From positions 982,692-1,046,691 of the forward strand of contig VXAZ01001058.1 of NCBI GenBank assembly GCA_013399875.1: a stretch of 64,000 nucleotides of DNA, in the 5' to 3' direction. This document shows, in pieces, positions 44,801 to 56,845 of the stretch. How positions within the stretch are numbered: position 1 is the first letter of the stretch; each line of letters starts with the position of its first letter. Below the pieces are notes generated by a model, which did no database searches, had not been told where the DNA came from, and saw nothing but the letters and a program-made list of their open reading frames with translations. The position numbers and the translations under genes are program-made. This stretch comes from Gymnorhina tibicen (lineage: Eukaryota > Chordata > Aves > Passeriformes > Artamidae).

Positions 44801-47800
44801 TATTGTATATTTTATTTGCTAGAGCAGTGAGCACGTGACCCTATGGTTCCATGCCACCTCCCATGAAAGCAGCTTTAAGTCCTATCTGTTGGCTAAACAG
44901 AGATTTCTCAGATTATTAGTGCAGACTTTGTTAGTTATCTGCATCTCCTAATCACATGGTGCCCTGGTGTTTATCAGGGTCTGTATCTCACAAGCTTCAG
45001 CCCCATTCCACTGAGATCAAAGGAGCTTTTCATCATGGAATGATGACATCAAGCCTGTCTGTGATCTGAAGCAGCTCTGCCCCAGCCTTGAGCTGTTAGA
45101 GAAGATCAGTCTCAGGTTTCTCATTTCCTTAAACTGTCTCATCATTTTCTGTCAATTTTCAGCAAAAGCCTCAACTTCACTGACTCTCCCAAGTCTATAG
45201 ATAGGGCTTCTAAACTCACTGTCCAAACTGCCCGTGCTGTATATAGATCCCTGCGATGGAAGGGCAGCCAAACACACTTGGATCATCTGCTCTGATCTCC
45301 AGACTGACACAGGCAGCAAAACTTCCTTAAATAGGCCGAGTTACCAAACATGAAAATGTTGTGTTCTCGAAGTCTGTGCTGAAATCTGCACTTGGTTCAG
45401 CGTTTTGGTTCCACTGCTGCTGCTCAGTCTCTCATCCACAGAAGACAAACTGTGAAGTTGACTGTTAACCAGAATGCAAATTAACTTTAAAAGCCCCTTT
45501 TTTTGTTGTTGATTTAGCCAGTAAATGTTGACTAGCCAGCCCCTGGAAATACTGCAGCTAGGAGACAGCAATAACACTTCACCATCACCTCTGCAACTCT
45601 CAAATCTGCTGCTGAGACTATAAAAAAATACTCATTCCATGATTTTTGTACTGAGATTGTACTGCACCTGTAATAACAACAACAAAAACCTTCCACAGCA
45701 CTGCTTCCATTTGTGTTAGGCAATTGCTGTTTGCATTAGCACCCAAACTATCAAATGGAGTGTACAAAAAGCTGGGATTCCTTAGAGTTTGGTTTAGTAC
45801 TATTCAAATTTTGGGGCTGGAAATCTCCCACCATAAAATGCATTTGATGCATTCTGCCACTCACTTAAAGGTACCATGAAATTCTTTTTGAAGCCATTAC
45901 ACTGATTTAAAGAGGCTGTTTATGTACTGGTGTCATATTTAACATGAGCAAATGTTTCCTCTGACTGAAAAAAATCAGTACAAAGAATATTCCTAAGAAG
46001 TCTGTTCTGTGGAAAAAAGGCTGGAAGTATTTCTGAAGAGCCTATTTCATTTTAAAGAATAATCTGACACCCTGAACACCAAGGGTGTTTAACAGTGATG
46101 CCTCAAATGCGTTAAAAGCTGCACTGCAGGGCGTGTGCTGTTTCCTTCTGTTCTGTCCTGGGAATCCTGAATGTGACGAACGTTCAAGGGTACTGCTAGA
46201 GGTACAGGCAAGGGTTATCTGGAGAAATATTTCCCCCCAAAAATCATTAAATGCCTTCAGACATGGAATAGAACTTCATGAAAAAAGTCTTGGGAAAAAA
46301 AAAAAAGATGACAAATGCCATGAGCTGAAGGAGACTGGACAGCTTCATCTGCACTGAAGCTCAGGATCTCCCCAAGTGCCCTTCATTGTGTGAGCCCACG
46401 CTGCCAAAACCACATCCTTCTGAGCAAAACTGCCTCCTCTTTCTGAGAGTTTTCTACTGCTTGCGCCAAGTTTAGTAGAATTTTAAACACTTTGAAACTG
46501 CAAATTTCAACTGCCCAGAAAAGCAAATCAGTGGGAACTCCTAATTAGTGCCTGGAAAGCACAAAGGTACAGCCAAAAAGCCTGAGTCCATGTGCAATAT
46601 TAAAAGCAGTGGAAACTGCAAGCTGCCACCAGAGATGGACACAGGCACAAGGCAGAGAAGATAAATGAGATGAAACAGTCATAAAAACAATACTGAATAA
46701 TCTGATGCCAGTTTTCAAGTTATTATTTAATAAGGCACAGATGTTAGAGTCACATTTTAGTTTGCTTTTCGTGTACATTATGAATTATTTTGCACTTTTG
46801 CATTAGTACACATTAGGCAAAAAACTGCCTCTAATATATCAGAAATTCCCTTCAGGGGGAGCGTCCCCCTCCTCAATCTGTTGACTGCTCATTTAATCAC
46901 AAAATGGTCGGACAAGAGATCAAATCAACACTCAGGCTGTGCTAGCAAGTGACAAATCATTTCACTTCAGAAAAGTATTAATCTTAGTGGCAGTGTGCTT
47001 GTGTGCTGTGATTTACCGAGGACTAAAGAACCTCACAATGCTCAATTTAAAATTGACACTGGCTTTGACTAATGGCACACATTTCCTGATGTGATAATGC
47101 CATTGACTGGTGAGGATTCATTTGTAACAGAGGGAACAGCTGTACTAGCAGAGATCGGGCTGATGAATATTATATTGAAACATTTTTACCAGGGTAAAAT
47201 GCCTATAAATCATTCTTTTGGGGAAAAATGAAGTGATTAAAGCATTGCCAGATCAGGTGACTTGGAATTAGGTCACCTGCCTTACCTGCTTTGGTGAGAG
47301 CAGAGACAGGCTCTAGCTCAAGACCAAATAATAAAACATCAGCACATATTTCTCCTCTTCAGCAGTTCTCCCCTGATGAAGGCAGCCCCAGCTTGCCACA
47401 CAACAAAGCACAGCGTGCTCAGGAATTGGCGCTGGGGTCTAAATTAACCTTTAAGGACAGTGCCCCACATGCTGTGACCACTTCTGGTGCAGTTCAGCCC
47501 CGGCCACGCCAGAAATTTGGAGGCAGTCTGGGTGCTTTATGAACCAGCCTAATCTGATTGGCATTCTGCCACTTTTCATATAATTAAGGCACTTTATTAC
47601 ATAATTGAACTCTAAGTTTCTTTCATCTGTGACACCTATTAAGAATAAACACAGTAAACACCAGGAAAAAAGTGAGTTTTACCTGCATTTTGTAGAAATC
47701 TGTACCAGTCAAATGTTTCACTGGGTGCAGTCTTAATTCCTGTGTTGAACAAAGAGAATCCCATGTTTAGTGTCCCCTGGATGGCTGAGCTGTGGCTCTT

Positions 47801-50800
47801 GAAGGCTTTCTGAAGCCTAGGAGAGCAGATTTCTGCCAAGCACACTCAATTCCCACCTCCAGCTTTGCTCGTCCCAGCACTGTCAGGCTGCCTGTGCAAC
47901 CCTTCCACACACAGCAGACTGAAATTCAACAGCAAATTTTGTACAATCACCCAGTGCTTGAACTTCTTCAGCAACACAGCCCTGCTAGATTTGGCCTTTT
48001 AAAACTCCACACGAGATAACAGTATCTGAGGGAGCACATTATTCCAAAACAGATACAGGGCAGCTGGGACCCAGAGCCCTTAGCATAAAAGGAAGTAAAT
48101 TAAATGTATATACAAATCAAATATTAATCTATCCTGAATATTAATGTATTTGTTTTGCCTTATGTTAAAGATTAATTATTTTAATAATGAAACTATTTTA
48201 TTAATTTATTTAATCTCTTGTTAACTATTACCTCACAAGAGACTTAAATATAAACCAAATATGGGCTAAGTAACCTCACAATGAGTTATTCCAACAGCAC
48301 AGTTTGCAAAAGAATGTTATTTGCTTTGAAAGTGAAATACATGAAATGGAATGAGCTGTGGAACCCATAGACAGCTATGTTTAAATAAATAAAATTAGGA
48401 AATTAGGTCATCACACCTAAAATACTGAGTTGTGTTCCCTGGACTACCCACTAGGTGATGTACCTTGGGTGAGGTACTTGTTGGCTGCCCTTGGGTTAGA
48501 AATTCAACTTGCAGCATTTAAAGGAATCTGGGGTTTCAGAAAATAATTATTCAGCATCAAAACTTCTGTAGGCTTTGGAGAAATCTCTGTGCTGCCTTCA
48601 GTGTTACCTGACCTTTCTGATTCCTGCTGCAAGGCAGCTGGGAAAACTTCTATAAAAGCACCAAATGAATGGAAAATTCTGGCTGAGAGACTGAAATACT
48701 GCCTCAATTAATGTCAGTGGCAAAAAGCCCAACTCCAGTGGAGCAGGACTGCAAACCCCAGCCCATTTCAGCAAAATATGTCGGGGCAAAGAAGGCAGAT
48801 ACACAAACAGGTACCAAACACATGAATCTAAGAAATTGGATGTCTTAATCAGTATTTCAAAGCTCTCACCTTGAGTTTGGACATATATTTTCTTCCTAGC
48901 ATCTGGCTTTAAAGAGAAGGAGAAGAAAAATAACTTTCATAGTTCAACATAAAAATATCTGTTCAATCTTAAAAAAACCACAACTAAAGAGTAACAAAAT
49001 ACATGCCAGTGTGATTTTCTTTTGACTGTTAAAATAAAAACAAACAATCAGAAAGATACATTAAGTAACACCAAAAGCCAACAATGTAACACTTACTGTG
49101 ACTATTTACAATGGATCAATTTTGTAATTAACACAATTACCATGTCAGTACAAATATATTTTTCAGTTTGTCTCAGTATCCTTTCTTAGAATCATTATCC
49201 TTGTCTCCTGGAATAAAGCGAATTTCAACTATCTAGCTGAAAATCCACTCTAGTTCCCAAAAAACCTGTTGGTCTGGAAAGACTGGTTTTGCAAATCCAG
49301 TTTACATTTATCCATAATAAAATTTATAAACACACCAGTTTCAGAAACTGCTGTCAAATATATAGACTTGCCTATCTGGGAGGAGTGGTGCCTGGTAGTT
49401 ATTGCACAACATTCACGCATAAAAATTGCAAAATGAATTATTTTAAAATAGCTGCAGTAAAAGAGGTAATTACTACACTTCCAAAATCACTTCTGAAGTG
49501 CTACTCTGCTAGTTATTTAATTTAGGTGATTAAAGAAGCAATTTCCTATTTCAATATCTTTCTATAACTCCAACTGTGGATTTGTAGAATACATTTTTCT
49601 TTAATGAAAAGAGAATTAATTCAGAAACGAACTTCTAAGCAACCAATTCTCAAACCAGTCAGCTCAGAAAATAGGAAGCCACAGAAGTAATTTTTTTTTA
49701 AATTGCGGAGATTTTGGTTTTCCCTGTTGCTCCTATGTGGCTGCCCCTCAGCCCCTGCCCAGGACTGCAGTTACTAAAAATGAACCAGGGAAAGAAACTG
49801 AAGGAAAAGAGGTCACTTAAAAACTCATCGACAGCAGCTCACAGATGGGAAGAGGGAGGTTTGTGAGACTCAGAGTGAACAATGTCACAAAACCGACGTG
49901 AAAAAGCAGCAGCTCCACGTGGGAAGGAGGTGGGGGACGAACAGCTCTGTGCTGCAGTGGAAGCCTGAGGGCATTCCACAGACTTCATCGTTCAGAACCC
50001 ACAGGGGCTTTTGTGTTCAAAGGATTTAAAAACAATAAAAACAGTTATCATTACATCATTATATTATTTCATTACTTAACACTGGACCTTCTCTGCCCAA
50101 CATTTTGAATTTTACAGGATATGCCAATGATAAAAAACCCCTTTAAACAATGGGGACAGCACTGAGAGCTGGAGGCCAACTTCAGAACTGAACTTTGCAG
50201 CACAAGCGGGAGAGCTGAGACGAGCACAGCAGAGAACACAGGGAAGCAAAGTGGGAAAAGCAGAGAGGGGCAGCAGACCCCAGCCGTGCCCTCCCAGGGG
50301 GCACCTGCCCAGGTCTGCCTCCCCCTGTGCTGGCTGAGACAGGCCCTTAGCTCCCTAAAACCACCAAGTTGCAAAAAGAACTTTAAGTTCAGCATCTTCT
50401 CTCATGCCCTGCTGGCCCTCGAGCAGCCCACAGTGAGTGAACAGAATCCTGGCAGGGCTTGGATCATCAAGAAGAAAATAGCAGGAATACCGTGGGACAC
50501 CACAGAGGTGTACTCACACTTTATAGACCAATTTTCTCTTATGTTCTTTATTTTAAATGGGCTTGAGGAGAACGGAAAATGAAATTGAATGCTAATAAAA
50601 CTGGCTTAGGTAATTCTTCTGCACCAGTTTTATGCTACTGAAATAAAACGCTGACCATAAGCACAAGATCTTTTACAGTATTTTAAACTCGCTTGGAATA
50701 CAGATTATTACAAGTGCTGGGTTACATACTCCATAATTAAGGGTAACAAAATAGTTTGTAGGAAGATACAGCCTTTGAGTGCAGTGCGGTTGCTTACATG

Positions 50801-53800
50801 TTTGTAATTTAAATTCTTAATTTACTATCTTGACTAATAAAGCCCACATCAGAGGAATAAGGCAGCTCACAGTAGTGTTAGTGTGTAAAAATCAGTAATA
50901 CCCCGTGACCTGTGTGTGGAAGGATGTGTTCCTGTTCTTCACTGCTTGAAAGCAATCTGTGGCATTTGCTCTCAGCCTTTACATGAAGGTCCAGCAGAAC
51001 AGGGACTCAAAACCTCAGTATTTAAGGTCATCAGGTGGGATTTCAGTTTAGGACTTGACAGATTTGCCTCTGATTCCCTGTCTGCCACAGACCTCCAAAA
51101 CTCTGAATTAGTCTCATAGGCCCAGAGTGCAAAAGTGTTTAGGTAAAACCAAAGTCTGGTACTTAAATGCATTTGAGGTGCTGATTTTGACATCATTTCA
51201 AAGTTCAATTTGTTTCTTCTCCTTACACTCTGTTATTTTTGTCCTTTTCTTGCTTGAAATCTCTGACAGAAGCTGTGCCCTTTCACATTTACCCATCATG
51301 AAGTTCATTGTAGTAACTACTAAAATCAAATTACACTTGTAAAGTAAAATACCAAACCCCATGTCTGTTCATGTATCCTTTTAATGCAAATAGATTTTAA
51401 AAATCAATTAACACTGGAATAAGGTATTGTATATTGTACTGCTGTGTTGTGCAAGCTCCACTCTCAGTGATTATTTTTTAGGCAAGAGCACATTAATGAT
51501 TATTTTATGATGCAAATTAGAACTGAAGAGATACCAAGCCCTTTCAACTTCTTGCATTTATTGCTCAGCCTCAGCTGATGTTTGCCAAGGTGAGGTGAGT
51601 GGAGCCAACACCTCGCTGCAAGGGGGAGGCCCTGCCTCGCTGCTTTTATCCCAAGTGGTTCCTGCTCGGCCCTCACTGGATCTGGTGCTCGTGGCACTTC
51701 ATGTTCAGCACAGCAAATCTAATTTACCTCTGCAGTTCACCCGAGTTCATTCTACTTCCAGGGTTGACAAAACAAGTATTTTCAAATTATACTTCCAAAT
51801 TCTTTATTATAACTAATGCTGTCTAGAGGAATTTTGTCAACGTATAGTTTAGTAAAAATGATGCAAAAAGAAACAATTTGGCATCAGGAGAGACTCGATA
51901 AAAACAAATTATTTGTTTTAAGTGTTACAGAGGAGCACTTCCTAAACTGTTCTACACTCTCTTCTAATACTGAACAGCTCTTAATGCCACATCTCTTTGA
52001 CCTGTTGAAGCACATAAACATGAAATGCTTTCTCTGAAAGGAAAAGCAGGACTAGGGACAATGAAGATTATTGCAATTCTCTAGCATTATTTAGAAAACA
52101 TTTTAGGAGGATGCAGAGGTGCTAATACTGTAAGCATTACACCATCACATAAACATACCCACTCTGCTGCTGCCAGCTCCTTCATTTTCACTGTGAAAGC
52201 CACTGCAAACCTGGTTAAATGGACAAAAATAGTTGGGATCATCTGCTTAAAGTGTTTGAACATTAAAAAAAAAAGTACTTCAGAAAAAATCTTGATAAGA
52301 ACTAAATCAGAGGCTTATAAAATTGATCCCAGATGAAAGACAGAAAGCAGGCTTTCCACTTGTTTCAGCAGAAAATCGTGGTCAACCAATGGCAGCTCCT
52401 CAGGCTTTACAACTCAGAGCTCTTGGGAAGGTGAAGTGAGGATTTCCTAAAGTAAGAGAAGCCCCAAATCAGGGGAACAGCTGCCAGTTTACCCAGATTA
52501 ATGCACACAGCTGCAGTAGGAACCTGGCGTTTCCTGCTCCTGCCTCCCTGCAGCTCGCAGGAGCCCTTTCCACAAGCAGAACAGATGCAAGGAGGGAGCT
52601 GAAGTGCACCTCATTTCATCCTGTGCTGTGACAATGCCCAGCCCCGCTGTTTGCAGCCGAGTTTCATTCAAATGGAGAGGGATTTTAAACCTTTCCCCAG
52701 TGCTCTCACCTTGCTTCTAAGCTGTCAGTGAGTAACAAACTTGGGTCTTTGAGAAATGTGTGCAGTGGAGAGGAGTAACAGAGGAGTGACAGCAGAGGCC
52801 ACTTAAAAGCAGCGCTGAGAGGAACAGGTTTCATTTTTGGGTGTCCCATCACAGCCAACAGAAGGCTGATTACTAAACATACTTGATAAACAAGTTATTC
52901 TAACTGGGACCTTGGTGTAGTGCTGAGAGGCCCCATGAGATATTTTTACAGAGTGTTGATAAAGAATCCCTGTTCAGAAGAGATCTCCAGAACATGCTGG
53001 GTTTTAATGTAGCTTTTAAGTTGTAAGAGGACATAAACACACGCTTTGGATGTTCTTAAATGGAACTTCAGTGTTAACTGCACCCACAAATGGGGCCATT
53101 TCTGAAGACTCTCAGTCCTGTGGAAAAGAATGTTTGAATGCCTCCTTCACATGAGACAGTTCTGCTTAGCAAAATTCCTTTTTTTAATTACTTGCAGAGA
53201 TACTGAATATAAAAGAGAGGTCATCACACATTGCACCGATGATTCATTGTTTCTTTTTCATGTAATTTCTGAAATGTTTCTGTCCTGAGCCAACCCTCAG
53301 ACACCTTAAAGGTTCGAGATAAAGCACAACACAGTCACAACCAGAACAGTGCTTCTCCACTGGAGATGTTATGTTATGATTTGAGGGCATGAAATCAGAA
53401 TCATTCATTATAATTCCCATAAATGCTGAATTATAGCTCCTACTTTTGTTTGTTGCAACAAACCTTATTCCCTTACATTTGTTTTGTAGGATCTGCTTTA
53501 TGGTACTACAATGAATTTCACACACACAACTTGACAGCTTTAAGGTTATTAAAGCCTTTGCAAATGCTTGTTTTGTCAAGTTGCACATGCTCCCTTCCCA
53601 GATTTTGCAATTATACTTTCAATACATCACATTAACAAGCATAAAAAAGATGTTGCTTCTAAGTCTACAAAATACTGTTCAATAGGAAAAAAAAGTACCC
53701 TAGAGGAGTACAAGCAGCATTTAGAGGAATTTGATTAAAAATGAAACACTCATAAGGCTAGACAGTGTTCAATACTTTGTTTTATGGAATGTGGTGGTAT

Positions 53801-56800
53801 ATTGTACTGGACAAGTAATCTACAATTCATGATGCTTTCTGCTTAGAACCCTGCAATCAATAAAGAAAAAAAAAATCAATGTTTCTTTTAATAACTATGC
53901 AATGAATAACGCCAGTGATGCTACTGGAGAAGAGGTACATTCAGAATAACTTCTAGAAAAGTGACTTACTTTTCCTGTAGCAGAGAAAATACTGTAAACT
54001 GTGTAAGGATGCAGTAATGTATTTTGAAATATCATAGATAATTCAAGCTATACTTCAGGTTCCCGACCTAATATCATTCAAATCATTCAGTAAAGCACAG
54101 TTTTTGTATTATCTGTACTTGTGACAGACAATATTTTAAACAGAGATGGGTCAAATGGACACACTCAGATTCAGTAACAGCTGCAACACGGAGTGGTGTC
54201 AGCAAAGATAACACCAGGAGAGAGGAGCCTGCTGCAGTTCTGCCTGACCCAAAACCCACCCTGCCCTGAACTGCTGTTTCCAACGAGAAAAAGGTTTCCT
54301 CACATGGCCATGACCAAACACTGCTTTAGTCAACAAACCTTTGGATCGCTCAGGAGAAAACCTCTTTCCTGGGGATGTTGAAACGATGAAAAATGCTCAA
54401 AAATCTGTTTGTTTTTTAGTGATTTCCTCTGGTTTATGATCAGTTCTTGTACTGCATTTGATGACTACGCTGACACGTCACTAGAACTTTTCCAGGCTTT
54501 AAAGCACACTGCAAATACTCCCCTGTCATTACTTCCTAAAAGATCTGCCGTTACAAAAATGCAATTTCCTGCCAGAAATCTCGCACACGTACTCTTACCT
54601 GGCTTCCTCTAGCACTGCTCCCATTACCTGGCGTTTCTCTTTACATTTGATATCTTCATTTACATCTGTCCCACCAAAGATGATTCCAAAAGGAATTCTG
54701 CTACCTGCAAAGCAATGACTGCAATGAGGAGCTGGCCAACATGTCAAGGGAATGACCAGGAGTGAAAAAGTACATTGATAACAGTGAAACACATATCTGA
54801 GCAAAAATCTTTGAAAAAGAAACCTGGAGAAACTTGAATTTTTATTTTTTTTGGCACTGGAACCCCCCCCCACAATAACTGTGCACTTTCACAGGACATC
54901 AAACCAAATGGGAAACAAGGTATGCTGATAAAGACAGAAATGTACTATATATTTCACATTTATCTTTGAAAGTTAAGTGAGCTGTAAGATCAGGATTTAT
55001 TAGCATTGCTAATTTCCTCATTACTAAATGAGAGAGCAAGCAAAAAGAATGAAGGACTAATTACCATTCTGGCTACTTGGAGAATTTCCTTGGCATTTGT
55101 TGATGTCATACTCTAATGATTGCAGGTGAAGAGAATTAATGTGCACTATCAAAGCACCACTGTCTCTAACCTTCAGGAGAAAGACTGTCTGTAATACCAT
55201 AATACCATGTAAAATATGTATCACCTCTTTAATAAATTTAAAAAGTAAATAATTATTATGCCATCTACTCCATGTGTTGATCATGTAAACAGACTTCCCA
55301 GGATGAGGCCCAGCAGATGGGTATTATGGCAGCAATAGCAGGATGAGTGTAATCACTACATCTCTAAATGTTACAGGAGTGGAATGTCCTCTGAATCGCT
55401 TCTTTCCTCCACGAAGTCTGCAATAACTCTTACCCTTTGACTGTGATCACCTCAGCAGTCTTACTGTTACTGTCTTGCTTTTCACAGATTTTTGGTTTAT
55501 TTTTCTTTCACTTACTGCAGATACTTTTCAGAACAGCATGACTGATTTATTTAAATTACTGAGCTTTTGTAAAGTATCAGGCTTTCCAGTCACTCAGGAT
55601 TTTGAAAAGCTAATAGCAGCAGCATTTGGGCATTACCATGCAAGTTAAACTCCAATAAACAGTTAAAATTCAACTTTATCTTTTGTTCCTCAGCAAAAAA
55701 AAAACCCCAAAAACCAACAAACAAAAAAAAGATGGTTCTCAGACTTTCCATAAGCCTCTTCCAAAACAATTCAAGGTCTTGTCAAAAAACAAATCATCCC
55801 TTTATTCCAACAAGTGTTAATTCATATGTTAGCAGAGCTCATTTTAGAGACTTATTTTGTATTTGTATTTTAGGTCCCTACTGAAATCAGAGCTCCTTTG
55901 GAACAAAAGAAACCCAGACACACCAGACATCATAATTCAGGCTTTCTGCAAAGCCACCAGAACAAACTGGGGGGGCACTCCTCAAGTCTCCAAACTAACA
56001 CAACAGAACTCACCCTGAGATCTGATGAAAGTATGAAATTAAGTGCCTTTATTCCAGTGAAGAGATTTATATAATACAAAGGTGGTCTCAAAAACAGATG
56101 CACACTGGCAATTTCAGTAGGTGACAGTGCCTGTAATTTTGAAAGCCAGTGCTTCTAGTGTATCATTAATGGCAGGCTAAAATTTAGTCTCTACGTGGCT
56201 GCAGAGAACAGAAAATTTTATTATTTGTCTGATAACATCCTGTCTCCTATAGCTTAGCTGACAGGAACGACAGGAATGTTATTTCATGTCGAAAAACCCT
56301 GACTCATTTTTGAGCAGAAGAATCAAATTAGCCCCTCTGCTTTCTTCCATTTGACCCCAGCTCTGCTTAGCCAAGCCCTTGTCCTCTGAAAGAGCCCGTC
56401 TGCTGAAAGGATCCTAATGTTAATGTAATGCTCTTATCTTGATGCAGTTGAAGTACTTAATTATGAAAAGCACTAAGTGGTTTAAAAGTACATTTATTTA
56501 GTTCTCTCCTCGCTGTATCAGATCTCCCATTGAGAGAGATTTTTAGCATTTCTGAACGTTTGCTGAAGTGGATAAACAGAGTAAGGGTGTTCTGTGCGGG
56601 TTTATACATTTATAGCCACTTGTAACAGAATTCATTCTCTTCCCTTGCAGTACTTTTTTAAGAGGTATTTTTATTGCACAGTAGAAAGAGGATTACCTTG
56701 TAAAAGTCTGCCTCCTTTATAAAGGTGAATGGCCAGGGCTGCATCAAACTTGTCTGTGGAGGTCAGATTTGCTATTTCAGTCGGACTTTCATACATGAAA

Positions 56801-56845
56801 GCATCTTTGAGAACACAGATGTGACCTGCAGCATGTAGATGGTTC
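23722..56845 (-). CDS. GLT1D1: Glycosyltransferase 1 domain-containing protein 1, spliced CDS lacking exon 1
   Basis: Eleven coding exons on the - strand join with matching phases into 318 residues plus stop. Exon order matches the human protein (346 residues) as I remember it. The product is a GT-B fold, GT1/GT4-type glycosyltransferase-like protein, presumed to use a nucleotide sugar. Its physiological acceptor is not firmly known. Exons 2-6 make the N-terminal Rossmann-like half, with [16 protein letters not shown] in exon 3. Exons 7-12 make the C-terminal Glycos_transf_1 half, with [13 protein letters not shown], the EX7E motif EGMSAAILE, and the [18 protein letters not shown] loop. The CDS ends in TGA at 23722-23724. 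The initiating exon, expected to supply roughly the first 23-25 residues, is outside the window or unrecognised. No frameshift or internal stop is present. Confidence 0.94.
23869..28451 (-). other. GLT1D1: GLT1D1 intron 11
   Basis: This 4.6-kb intron holds two GC-rich pockets, at about 24920-25170 (with several CpGs, including GCGCCCCGCGGCGCGG) and about 26690-27010. The rest is AT-rich. No coding exon or clear transposon was recognised. Confidence 0.85.
28452..28550 (-). CDS. GLT1D1: GLT1D1 exon 11
   Basis: This 99-bp, phase-0 exon encodes 33 residues, from [16 protein letters not shown] to LLFSNPQ. It is flanked by CCTCTAG| and |GTAAGA. It forms the loop after the EX7E motif that contacts the sugar nucleotide in GT4-type enzymes, including the ETGLLF segment. 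Confidence 0.96.
28551..32909 (-). other. GLT1D1: GLT1D1 intron 10
   Basis: This 4.4-kb intron includes a GC-rich pocket at about 29160-29520. It also has a + strand pyrimidine-rich stretch at about 30760-30990 and an imperfect TTATC-rich run near 31380-31418. No exon was recognised. Confidence 0.85.
32910..33030 (-). CDS. GLT1D1: GLT1D1 exon 10 (EX7E catalytic motif)
   Basis: This 121-bp exon runs from [16 protein letters not shown] to [13 protein letters not shown], with a leading base that completes the split Arg codon. It contains the EX7E motif (the E codons at 32934-32936 and 32910-32912), which contacts the donor sugar in GT-B retaining enzymes. It is noticeably more GC-rich than the other exons. 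The donor is GAG|GTAATT and the acceptor TTTCCAG|G. Confidence 0.95.
33031..33521 (-). other. GLT1D1: GLT1D1 intron 9, largely a CR1 insertion
   Basis: This 491-bp intron is about one third CR1-derived (33105-33290). The remainder is AT-rich and unremarkable. Confidence 0.85.
33105..33290 (+). mobile_element. CR1 LINE fragment, 3' end
   Basis: The segment follows the avian CR1 3'-end layout. It has a CTGGCACAGGCTGCCCACAG block, a TCCATCCCTGGCAGCCTCCA block, GGCTGGAACTGGATGATCC, and the terminal ACCATTCCATGATTCTATGA. It is 5'-truncated, as most CR1 copies are, and lies antisense to GLT1D1. Base differences spread throughout indicate an old copy. Confidence 0.9.
33522..33565 (-). CDS. GLT1D1: GLT1D1 exon 9
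   Basis: This 44-bp microexon-like exon encodes [14 protein letters not shown] plus two bases of an Arg codon. The acceptor is TTTCTAG and the donor AAAAG|GTAAGAAT. It matches the human VDPVFT.EVK segment. Confidence 0.93.
33566..37958 (-). other. GLT1D1: GLT1D1 intron 8
   Basis: This 4.4-kb intron has a GC-rich pocket at about 34790-35200 with open frames on both strands that look like chance. The rest is AT-rich. No exon or clear transposon was recognised. Confidence 0.85.
37959..38008 (-). CDS. GLT1D1: GLT1D1 exon 8
   Basis: This 50-bp exon encodes two bases of an Asp codon and then [16 protein letters not shown]. The donor is GCA|GTAAGTTT and the acceptor CTGTTTCAG|AT. The HLGIIGP strand-turn is the typical GT4 beta strand preceding the inter-strand loop. 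Confidence 0.94.
38009..39031 (-). other. GLT1D1: GLT1D1 intron 7
   Basis: This AT-rich intron of about 1.0 kb has clean GT-AG ends. I see nothing else in it. Confidence 0.85.
39032..39127 (-). CDS. GLT1D1: GLT1D1 exon 7
   Basis: This 96-bp exon contains [20 protein letters not shown], the start of the C-terminal glycosyltransferase half, where GLR.VKDP matches the GT4 G...KG.. region. The acceptor used here is GTTACAG|ACATTCC. A second in-frame acceptor, CCTACAG, lies 12 nt further in. The donor is TCTCAG|GTAAGTAG. Confidence 0.94.
39128..47682 (-). other. GLT1D1: GLT1D1 intron 6
   Basis: This 8.6-kb intron is the largest one complete in the window. It contains a CR1 fragment (42915-43215) and A-rich runs near 42029-42045. 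The rest is mostly AT-rich non-coding sequence with no recognised exon. Confidence 0.8.
42915..43215 (-). mobile_element. CR1 LINE fragment
   Basis: On the + strand this reads as antisense CR1. It shows ACGGAATCGTTCGGGGAGG near the 3' end, CCCCAAGGGCCACACCCACA, GAAGAAGTTTTTCCTGAT and GGCACAACTTGAGGCCCTCT. All are CR1 landmarks in the expected order. The copy is old and 5'-truncated. It is in the same orientation as GLT1D1 transcription. Confidence 0.88.
47683..47739 (-). CDS. GLT1D1: GLT1D1 exon 6
   Basis: This 57-bp exon encodes [18 protein letters not shown], with split codons at both ends (G|GA and G|AC). The acceptor is CAACACAG and the donor GCAG|GTAAAACT. It matches the human GIATTPNAAFNWNTFLQ segment linking the two halves of the protein. 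Confidence 0.92.
47740..48869 (-). other. GLT1D1: GLT1D1 intron 5
   Basis: This 1.1-kb intron has a strongly AT-rich stretch at about 48100-48240 made mainly of TTAAT/ATTAAT words. No exon was recognised. Confidence 0.85.
48870..48906 (-). CDS. GLT1D1: GLT1D1 exon 5
   Basis: This 37-bp exon encodes [12 protein letters not shown] plus one base of a Gly codon. The acceptor is CTCTTTAAAG and the donor CAAG|GTGAGAGC. It is identified by the K.YVQ.QG match to human GLT1D1 and by phase agreement with both neighbours. Confidence 0.9.
48907..52158 (-). other. GLT1D1: GLT1D1 intron 4
   Basis: This 3.3-kb intron is AT-rich, with a moderately GC-rich stretch at about 50150-50460. No exon or clear transposon was recognised. 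Confidence 0.85.
52159..52210 (-). CDS. GLT1D1: GLT1D1 exon 4
   Basis: This 52-bp exon encodes [17 protein letters not shown] after the base that completes the previous Arg codon. The acceptor is TTAACCAG|G and the donor TGG|GTATGT. It matches the human RFAVAFT..MKE.A segment. Confidence 0.93.
52211..54598 (-). other. GLT1D1: GLT1D1 intron 3
   Basis: This AT-rich intron of about 2.4 kb has an A-run near 53866. Open frames such as 53244-53588 have no recognisable features. Nothing else was identified. Confidence 0.85.
54599..54704 (-). CDS. GLT1D1: GLT1D1 exon 3
   Basis: This 106-bp exon encodes [17 protein letters not shown] through VMGAVLEEA with split codons at both ends. GGTDVNED is the most diagnostic GLT1D1 signature. 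The acceptor is CTTTGCAG|GT and the donor GCCAG|GTAAGAGT. Confidence 0.96.
54705..56696 (-). other. GLT1D1: GLT1D1 intron 2
   Basis: This 2.0-kb AT-rich intron has a C-run at about 54862-54872 and an A-rich stretch at about 55694-55731. No exon was recognised. Confidence 0.85.
56697..56845 (-). CDS. GLT1D1: GLT1D1 exon 2, the most 5' coding exon found
   Basis: This 149-bp exon encodes 49 whole codons from [16 protein letters not shown] to LYKGGRLLQ. It has a leading G that must complete a codon begun in exon 1, and a trailing [13 protein letters not shown] matches human AAGHVCVLKDAF. The acceptor is AATAATGTAG and the donor CAAG|GTAATC. Confidence 0.94.
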